A stretch of DNA of 26,414 nt from DATCVR01 sp036566745 (GTDB taxonomy: Bacteria > Actinomycetota > Actinomycetes > Jiangellales > Jiangellaceae): NCBI GenBank assembly GCA_036566745.1, contig DATCVR010000113.1, positions 1 through 26,414 of the forward strand. Direction: 5' to 3'. The position numbers and the translations under genes are program-made. The notes under the pieces were generated by a model. The model ran no database searches, was not told the DNA's origin, and saw only the letters and a list, made by a program, of their open reading frames with translations. Numbering within the stretch: position 1 is the first letter of the stretch; every line of letters starts with the position of its first letter. Positions 21,415-26,414 of the stretch are shown piece by piece.

Positions 21415-22566
21415 TCAGCCCGGCCCGAGCGAGCCGAAGAAGCCCCGCAGCTCGGCGGCCATGAGGTCCGGCTCCTCGAGCGGGAGGAAATGCCCGCCGC
21501 GTCCTGGCTCGTTCCAGTGCCGGACGTCGGTGCACGCTCGCTCGGCGATCTCGCGTGGGAAGCCCGCCATGGACGGCTCCGTGCTCAGCGTGAACGCCGC
21601 CGGGACCGTGATGGCCGGGCGTGGCGTGTTGTGGCGGTAGTCGAGGTACTGCCGGAACGACGACCCGATGGTGCCGGTGGCCCAGTACAGCGTGAGGATC
21701 GTCAGGAGGGTGTCGCGATCGAACCGGGTCTCGACGTCGCCGCCGCAGTCGCTCCAGTCGCGGTACTTGTCGACGATCCATGCAGCCAGGCCCACGGGGG
21801 AGTCGATCAGCGCTGCGGCCACCGTGTCCGGACGCGTCTCCATCATCGCGCTGTACCCGCCGTCCGTGGCGTCGTAGGCCTCCTCGGCGTCGAGGAACGC
21901 CTGCTCGGCCGGCGTGAGTGGATGGTCGTCGAAGCTGCCCGGGAACGGCGGATGGATCATGTGGACGCCCACGACCTGGTCCGGGTGCAGGGCGCCGAGC
22001 CAACCCGTGACCGCCCCGCCGATGTCGCCTCCGAAGGCTCCGTAGCGCTCGTAGCCGAGCTCGTCGGTCATCAGCGCGTGCAACGTCGCGGCCATCGAGG
22101 CCCGGGTGAGCGGCCCGTGGGGCAGCTCCGAGTACAGGAACCCGGGAAGCGAGGGAACCAGCACGTCGAAGGCCGGTGCCACGGCATCGCCGAACGCGGC
22201 CGGGTCGGTCAGCCGATCCACCAGCGGGAGCATCTCGACGAAGCTGCTCGGCCAGCCGTGGCTGAGCAGCAGGGGCGGGGGTGCATCGGCGCCGACCGGT
22301 CGCCGCCCGGGCACGTGCAGGAAGTGCAGCTGCCGGCCGGCCACGTCGGCGACGTAGTGCGGATAGGCGTTCAGTGCCGACTCGCGCGCCCGCCAGTCGA
22401 ACCCCTGAGCCCACGAGCCGACGAGGTCGCGCAGGTAGTCGGGATCGGCCCCGGCGTCCCACGGATGATGCCCGGAGCGATCGCCGAACCGCGAGCGGGC
22501 GAGCCGGGCCCGGAGGTCGGCGAGGATGTCGTCCGAGACGTGCACGCGGAGCGGAGAAACGGCCAC
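21415..22566 (-). CDS. Epoxide hydrolase, EHN-type alpha/beta hydrolase
   Basis: The product is 383 aa. The N-terminal epoxide hydrolase domain (EHN, residues 1-110; LRVHVSDDILADLRARLARSRF) precedes an alpha/beta hydrolase fold. Visible catalytic parts are the oxyanion motif HGWPSSF (103-109), the nucleophile Asp181 in GGDIGG, the cap with GSFDDHPL and a Tyr-rich lid, and the base His359 in RGGHFLPLEEP. The enzyme class opens epoxides to diols through an alkyl-enzyme ester. The GTG at 22566 has CGGAGGA just upstream. It lies 21 bases after the HxlR gene on the same strand, so the two are probably co-transcribed. The natural substrate is unknown. Confidence 0.93.
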   Translation of the reverse strand: MAVSPLRVHVSDDILADLRARLARSRFGDRSGHHPWDAGADPDYLRDLVGSWAQGFDWRARESALNAYPHYVADVAGRQLHFLHVPGRRPVGADAPPPLLLSHGWPSSFVEMLPLVDRLTDPAAFGDAVAPAFDVLVPSLPGFLYSELPHGPLTRASMAATLHALMTDELGYERYGAFGGDIGGAVTGWLGALHPDQVVGVHMIHPPFPGSFDDHPLTPAEQAFLDAEEAYDATDGGYSAMMETRPDTVAAALIDSPVGLAAWIVDKYRDWSDCGGDVETRFDRDTLLTILTLYWATGTIGSSFRQYLDYRHNTPRPAITVPAAFTLSTEPSMAGFPREIAERACTDVRHWNEPGRGGHFLPLEEPDLMAAELRGFFGSLGPG

Positions 22567-22587
22567 GGATCCTCCGGGGTCAGGACG

Positions 22588-22929
22588 TCAGCGGTGACGC
22601 GTGGCCACGATACGGTCCATGTGCCGCTCGCCCCACTCGCCCAGGGGGAACAGCGCTTCGTTCAGGGAGGCGCCGAACTCCGTCATCGAGTACTCGACCT
22701 TGGGCGGGACCTGCTGGAACACCTCGCGGTGGATCAGCCCGTCGGCCTCCATCTGGCGCAGCTGCTGGATCAGCATCTTCTCGCTGATTCCGGACACCTG
22801 TCGCTTGAGCTCGCCGAACCGGCACGGCCCGTGGGAGTACAGGGCCCAGAGGATGAGCGTCTTCCACTTGCCGCCGATCATGTCGACGGCGGCGTCGAGT
22901 CCGCAGCTGTACGGCCCTTCACCGGCCAT
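22588..22929 (-). CDS. HxlR family winged-helix regulator
   Basis: The product is 113 aa. The N-terminus has Cys9 in YSCGLDAAVDMIGGKWKTLIL, the position used for redox or electrophile sensing in studied members such as YodB and HypR. The winged helix follows (FGELKRQVSGISEKMLIQQLRQMEADGLI, about 38-66). The C-terminus carries the VEYSMTEFGASL strand and helix. The ATG at 22929 has a near-perfect AAGGAGGTGG. Epoxides and quinones are electrophiles, so a Cys-based sensor next to an epoxide hydrolase fits, but this is inference. It diverges from the imine-reductase-like gene across a region with inverted repeats that it probably binds. Confidence 0.93.
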   Translation of the reverse strand: MAGEGPYSCGLDAAVDMIGGKWKTLILWALYSHGPCRFGELKRQVSGISEKMLIQQLRQMEADGLIHREVFQQVPPKVEYSMTEFGASLNEALFPLGEWGERHMDRIVATRHR

Positions 22930-22941
22930 GATCCACCTCCT

Positions 22942-22980
22942 TACTTACCCCATGGTGGGTATTGCACTTTCAGGTAGGTA
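22942..22980. promoter_or_regulatory. Candidate HxlR operator region
   Basis: TACTTACC (22942-22949) and GGTAGGTA (22973-22980) form an inverted repeat with one mismatch. Between them TACCC (22946-22950) and GGGTA (22957-22961) form a second pair. TACTTAC/GTAAGTA-like repeats are typical HxlR-family operators. The site lies 12 bases before the HxlR start, between it and the divergent operon. Confidence 0.5.
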
Positions 22981-23088
22981 CTTGCCCAGAGTACAGCAGT
23001 GATTGAGGGTGGAGGCAACGGTCCGCACGCCGCCGTCGCGGCGATCCGGCCGGCCATCACGCATGCTCCCGACCCTCGAGGATCCCTG

Positions 23089-23982
23089 GTGAACGACCAC
23101 ACCTCCCCGCTCGCCCCCGTGACCGTGATCGGGCTCGGCAAGATGGGCACCGCCCTGGCCGAGGCCTTCGTCGAGCGCGGGCACCCGACCACCGTCTGGA
23201 ACCGCACCCCTGGCAGGGCACGGCCGCTCGTCGCCGGGGGAGCCCGCAAGGCCGAGACCGTCACGGACGCAGTGGCCGCCAGCCCGCTCGTCGTCATCTG
23301 CGTGCTCGACTACGACGTCGCCGACGACCTGATCGGCTCGGCCGGAGCGAGCCTGGACGGGCGCCTGGTGGTCAACCTGACCAACGGCACCCCGGACCAG
23401 GCGCGTCACACCGCTGGACTCGTGGCGGCCCACGGCGGCGGCTACGTCGACGGCGGCATCATGGCGGTGCCGTCGATGATCGGTGCGCCGCACGCCGTCA
23501 TCCTCTACAGCGGGGCGACCGAGGCGTTCGAGACTCATCGTCCGGCGCTGGAGGTGCTGGGGACTGCCACCCACCTCGGCGCCGATCCGGGGCTGGCGGC
23601 ACTCCACGACCTCGCCCTGCTCAGCGCCATGTACGGCATGTTCGGCGGCTTCCTGCACGCGACCGCCCTGGTCAAGGCCGTGGGACAGGAAGCGGGCGAG
23701 TTCACCACCGCGCTGATGATCCCGTGGCTGCACGCCATGACCACCTCGCTCCCGCGGATGGCCGAGCAGATCGACACCGGCGACTTCACGGCCGAGGAGG
23801 CCGATCTGGCCATGCAGGCGGCCAACGACACGATCGGCGAGGTCAGCAGGTCACTCGGAGTCAGCGACGAGCTCTACGCGCCCATGCAGGCACTGATGGA
23901 GCGGCGGGTGGCCGACGGACACGGCGGCGACGATCTGCCCGGGCTCATCGAACTGCTCCTGAAGCCGGGGGAGCGGGCGTGA
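23089..23982 (+). CDS. Imine-reductase-like NADPH oxidoreductase (6PGDH/HIBADH superfamily)
   Basis: The product is about 297 aa from the GTG at 23089, which has GAGGA about 6 bases upstream; the frame back to 22999 is less protein-like. The Rossmann domain starts VTVIGLGKMGTALAEAF (11-27), and the VWNRTPGRA loop (37-45) has the Asn-Arg-Thr signature of NADPH-dependent imine reductases. The C-terminal helical domain contains LHDLALLSAMYGMFGGFLHA (172-191), the long interdomain helix where the catalytic acid or tyrosine of imine reductases falls; Asp174 is a candidate. Such enzymes reduce cyclic imines in vitro. A beta-hydroxyacid dehydrogenase role is the alternative. Its stop overlaps the next gene's start (GTGA). 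Confidence 0.88.
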   Translation: MNDHTSPLAPVTVIGLGKMGTALAEAFVERGHPTTVWNRTPGRARPLVAGGARKAETVTDAVAASPLVVICVLDYDVADDLIGSAGASLDGRLVVNLTNGTPDQARHTAGLVAAHGGGYVDGGIMAVPSMIGAPHAVILYSGATEAFETHRPALEVLGTATHLGADPGLAALHDLALLSAMYGMFGGFLHATALVKAVGQEAGEFTTALMIPWLHAMTTSLPRMAEQIDTGDFTAEEADLAMQAANDTIGEVSRSLGVSDELYAPMQALMERRVADGHGGDDLPGLIELLLKPGERA

Positions 23983-24875
23983 CTGCGTCGAACGGGCCAC
24001 GGTTCGGCGTGATCCTCATGCAGGACACCACGCCGGCAAGGCTGTCCGAACGGTTCCGGCGGATCGAGGAGCTCGGTTTCGACCAGCTCTACCTCGCCGA
24101 CCACATGGGCGACTTCCGGGACGTCGGCGGCCCGTTCCACGACGGCTGGAGCATGCTCGCCGCCGCGGCCGTGCAGACCGAGCGAATTCGGATCGGCACC
24201 CTCGTGGCCAACCCGATCCTGCGCGCGCCGGCCCTACTCGCCAAACAGGCCATCACCGTCGACCATCTCTCTGGTGGGCGGCTCGACCTCGGGATCGGTG
24301 CGGGCGTCTTCGAGCTGGACCACCATGCGGTGGGCTCGGCCCCGTGGACGGTGCGCGAACGAGTGGGCCGGTTCGCGGAGTACGTCGAGATCCTCGACGG
24401 CATGCTGCGCGGCGGCGGCAAGCCCTACACGTTCGACGGAGCGTGGTACCAGGTCGACGACGCCCCCACCGCACCCGGACCGGTCCAGGACCCGCGCCCG
24501 CCGATCGTCGTCGGAGGTCAGGCGCCCACCATCCTGCGGGTGACCGCACAGCGGGCGGACGTGTGGAACACGAACGGCCGCTTCGGCGCCGGGGTGGACG
24601 AGGTCGTGACGCTCACGCGCGAGCAGAATCGCCGGCTGGACACGCTGTGCGCCGAGCTCGGACGTGACCCCGCGACCCTGCGGCGCTCGATCCTGCTCTG
24701 GGACGGCACCGACCCGCTGCGCCCCGGGAACCGGCTGGAGGAGCTGGTCGATCGCTTCACCGCGGTAGGTATCGACGACTTCGTGATCGGCTGGCCGGAC
24801 CAGGACGATGCGGCGGAGGTGGCCGAGTTCGAGCGTCTCGTCACGGTGACGGTGCCGGGCCTGCGGGACCGCTGA
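23979..24875 (+). CDS. Luciferase-like (LLM class) flavin-dependent oxidoreductase
   Basis: The product is 298 aa from the GTG at 23979, which overlaps the preceding stop and follows GGGGGAG by 6 bases. The TIM-barrel pattern of bacterial-luciferase-like enzymes is visible: RFGVILMQDTTPARL, ELGFDQLYLADHMGDF (31-46), AAVQTERIRIGTLVANPILRAPALLAKQAITVDHLSGGRLDLGIGAG as the core (about 62-110), and PPIVVGGQAPTILRV (178-192). Members use reduced FMN or F420; VGGQ and a missing luciferase beta subunit do not decide which. It probably acts with the imine-reductase-like protein on the same metabolite, for example a nitrogen heterocycle, but the substrate cannot be read from the sequence. Confidence 0.9.
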   Translation: MTASNGPRFGVILMQDTTPARLSERFRRIEELGFDQLYLADHMGDFRDVGGPFHDGWSMLAAAAVQTERIRIGTLVANPILRAPALLAKQAITVDHLSGGRLDLGIGAGVFELDHHAVGSAPWTVRERVGRFAEYVEILDGMLRGGGKPYTFDGAWYQVDDAPTAPGPVQDPRPPIVVGGQAPTILRVTAQRADVWNTNGRFGAGVDEVVTLTREQNRRLDTLCAELGRDPATLRRSILLWDGTDPLRPGNRLEELVDRFTAVGIDDFVIGWPDQDDAAEVAEFERLVTVTVPGLRDR

Positions 24876-24928
24876 ATCGCGGACTGCCGGCCGGCCATCG
24901 ACGCACCGCTGCGGCCCTCGGACGCACT

Positions 24929-24963
24929 GATGCCGTGGCCGGATCCGTTCCGGCCACGGCATC
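24929..24963. terminator. 15-bp perfect hairpin between convergent genes
   Basis: GATGCCGTGGCCGGA (24929-24943) pairs perfectly with TCCGGCCACGGCATC (24949-24963) around a TCCGT loop. It lies between the LLM gene stop (24875) and the rbpA stop (24993), so it should terminate both strands. Confidence 0.75.
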
Positions 24964-24992
24964 GGTGGCGAGCTGGCGGTGGGAACGCCGGG

Positions 24993-25379
24993 TCAGGCGG
25001 TCTTCTTCCGGCTACGCGTGGAGGCGAAGTGGGCGCCGCCGGGGAGGACGCCGGCACGCAGCAGCTCGAGCCGCTCGTCGAGGATGACCTCGAGCTCCTC
25101 GATGGAACGACGCTCGAGCAGCATGTCCCAGTGGGTACGGGCCGGCTTGCCGGGCTGCTCTTCTGGACGGGTGGTGGCGATACGCAACGCCTCTGCGCCG
25201 CAACGCGGGCAGTCCCAGAGCGCGGGAACCTCGGCCTCGGTCGAGAACATCATCTCGAACCGGTGGCCGGCCGAGCAGCTGTAGGCGACTGCCTGACGTT
25301 CGGCGAACTCGACGCCGCGCTCGTCCTCGTAGCTCGTGGCACCAAGGCGCGAGCCGCGCAGGGTGGAACGCTCGGACAT
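24993..25379 (-). CDS. rbpA: RNA polymerase-binding protein RbpA
   Basis: The product is 128 aa from the ATG at 25379 (MSERSTLRGSRLG), which has GAAGG 9 bases upstream; the longer frame to 25448 is not needed. The N-terminal tail contains GSRLGATSYE. The RbpA core domain carries Cys35, His39, Cys57 and Cys60 (SCSAGHRF and WDCPRCG), probably a zinc site. The basic linker and sigma-interaction domain follow (TRPEEQPGKPARTHWDMLLERRSIEELEVILDERLELLR, 70-108). RbpA binds the principal sigma factor and stabilises open complexes in Actinobacteria. A SigR-like promoter lies upstream, as described for rbpA in Streptomyces coelicolor. Confidence 0.97.
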   Translation of the reverse strand: MSERSTLRGSRLGATSYEDERGVEFAERQAVAYSCSAGHRFEMMFSTEAEVPALWDCPRCGAEALRIATTRPEEQPGKPARTHWDMLLERRSIEELEVILDERLELLRAGVLPGGAHFASTRSRKKTA

Positions 25380-25477
25380 GTGCTGAACCCTTCCGGGGTG
25401 GTGACCCCTGGGACGAGACGTCGGGTCTGGTCGACGGATGTGAGCCACAGGTACGTGGTCACCTCATCAACCTCTTC

Positions 25478-25503
25478 AACGGTCGGGGCGGCCGCGGTGT
25501 TCC
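25478..25503 (-). promoter_or_regulatory. Candidate SigR/SigH-type promoter of rbpA
   Basis: On the minus strand GGAAC (25503-25499) is followed after exactly 18 bases by GTT (25480-25478). This fits the GGAAT-N18-GTT form of oxidative-stress sigma factors of the SigR/SigH group. The start of transcription would be about 90 bases before the rbpA ATG. rbpA is a known SigR target in Streptomyces. Confidence 0.6.
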
Positions 25504-25543
25504 TGATCGGTTGTGATAGGCCACGTTTTCGCCGTGACCTCGA

Positions 25544-26414
25544 TCACCCCACGGGTGAGCGCTCCCGCAAGGTCGGGGGTACCTCGTTGCCGGCCGCGAT
25601 GATGCCGGCCCGGACGTCGACCTTGGCCAGCAGGACGAAGCCCGCGATGAAGAACACGATGAGCACCAGGATCGCGTTGCGGTAGGACCCGCTGAACTGG
25701 AACGCCAGACCGAAGGCGAGTGTTCCGAACCAGCTCGTCCCACGCTCGGCGGCCTGGTAGAGGCTGAAGTACTCCGCCTCGCGCCCGCGCGGGACGAGCA
25801 GGCTGTAGAGCGAGCGCGACAGCGCCTGGCTCCCGCCCAGCACGATACCGATGCCCACCGCCAGCGCCAGGAACGGCAGCATCTGCTCGGCCGGCAGGAA
25901 GTACCCGCCCGCGACCACCACCGTCCACAGCACGAGGCTGCCCAGCACGGTGTTCCGGCTGCCGTAGCGGCGCGCGATGCGGCCCAGGAGCAACGCGCCT
26001 CCGAAGGCCACGAACTGCACCACCAGGATCGCGATGATCAGGACGTCCTCGGACAGCCCGAGCTGCCGGTTCCCGTAGATCGACGAGGCGTAGATGACCG
26101 TCTGGACGCCGTCGTTGTAGAGCATGTACGCGACGAGGAACAGCAGGGTCTGCGGGTAGCCGCGAGCATGCCGCAGGGTGTCGGCGAGCTGGCCGAACGC
26201 CTGGCGGAGCGGGCCCGGTCTGCCGTCGGCGTCGGTGACCGCCACCACCGCGGTGGGCGGGCGGTCGCGCAGCCCGAGGAACGGCACGATGGTCCACAGG
26301 CCCCACCACAACCCGGCCGAGAGGAAGCTGATCCGCACCGCATCGGCGGTGCTCAGACCGAACGGCAGAGTGGTCACCAACACGAGGTTGAGGGCCAGCA
26401 GCAGACCTCCGCCG
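25544..26414 (-). CDS. MFS transporter, UMF1/Atg22-like family, 5' end beyond window
   Basis: About 290 C-terminal codons are visible and the frame stays open through the right edge (GGGLLLALNLVLV). It is a polytopic membrane protein with about eight hydrophobic helices in the visible part. Features include FLVAYMLYNDGVQTVIYASSIYGNRQLGL, a strong match to the seventh-helix region of the UMF1/vacuole effluxer Atg22-like group, and GGSQALSRSLYSLLVPRGREAEYFSLYQ, the conserved ALSRS...FF/Y-S-L motif of that family. The last helix ends in LLAKVDVRAG. The transported substrate is not known for the bacterial members. It is upstream of rbpA on the same strand, but a 164-base gap with a separate rbpA promoter suggests independent expression. 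Confidence 0.9.
   Translation of the reverse strand, partial: GGGLLLALNLVLVTTLPFGLSTADAVRISFLSAGLWWGLWTIVPFLGLRDRPPTAVVAVTDADGRPGPLRQAFGQLADTLRHARGYPQTLLFLVAYMLYNDGVQTVIYASSIYGNRQLGLSEDVLIIAILVVQFVAFGGALLLGRIARRYGSRNTVLGSLVLWTVVVAGGYFLPAEQMLPFLALAVGIGIVLGGSQALSRSLYSLLVPRGREAEYFSLYQAAERGTSWFGTLAFGLAFQFSGSYRNAILVLIVFFIAGFVLLAKVDVRAGIIAAGNEVPPTLRERSPVG

Noticed and set aside
23724..23978. 5' extension of the LLM oxidoreductase to 383 codons
   Set aside because: The extension lies inside the imine-reductase-like gene and is Arg/His-rich; the GTG at 23979 has a ribosome site and matches the family N-terminus.

Overview
The window is high-GC (roughly 70%) actinobacterial chromosome. The gene set (RbpA, separate Lnt and polyprenol-phosphate mannose synthase, FxsA, L-lysine 6-transaminase) and repeated leaderless starts with a TAnnnT box 6-7 bases before the start codon suggest a Nocardioides/Aeromicrobium-like organism. 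That placement is an inference, not a database result. I see no rRNA, tRNA, CRISPR array, insertion sequence or phage gene.

Left third (1-7883). The minus strand carries six related, unrecognised, soluble, Ala-rich, low-aromatic proteins of about 172-182 residues. One is cut by the window edge and one is split by an apparent frameshift. They alternate with plus-strand genes: an ArsR-SRPBCC fusion regulator, a GPP34 protein and an M24 Xaa-Pro-type peptidase. A class V PLP enzyme diverging from an Lrp/AsnC regulator closes this part. The paralogue array is the best candidate here for an undescribed system.

Middle (7895-17696). A minus-strand operon, read from 15888 down to 8487, encodes lysine degradation: L-lysine 6-transaminase (lat), aminoadipate-semialdehyde dehydrogenase, a fused alpha-beta 2-oxoacid dehydrogenase E1 (probably acting on 2-oxoadipate), glutaryl-CoA dehydrogenase, and an HTH_42/AlkZ-like protein. 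The first four are joined by three 4-base start/stop overlaps. A VOC-fold protein follows. A YtcJ-like amidohydrolase diverges from lat across a palindrome-rich 200-base region. A gene-free stretch of about 600 bases follows the amidohydrolase.

Right third (18293-26414). lnt, the mannose synthase and fxsA form an overlapping lipoprotein/glycolipid operon. Its end is copied in a perfect 113-bp tandem duplication. Next comes a likely accessory block: an epoxide hydrolase, an HxlR regulator, and a divergent, translationally coupled imine-reductase-like and luciferase-like monooxygenase pair. A strong hairpin separates this block from convergent rbpA, which has a candidate SigR-type promoter. An MFS (UMF1/Atg22-like) transporter runs off the right edge.
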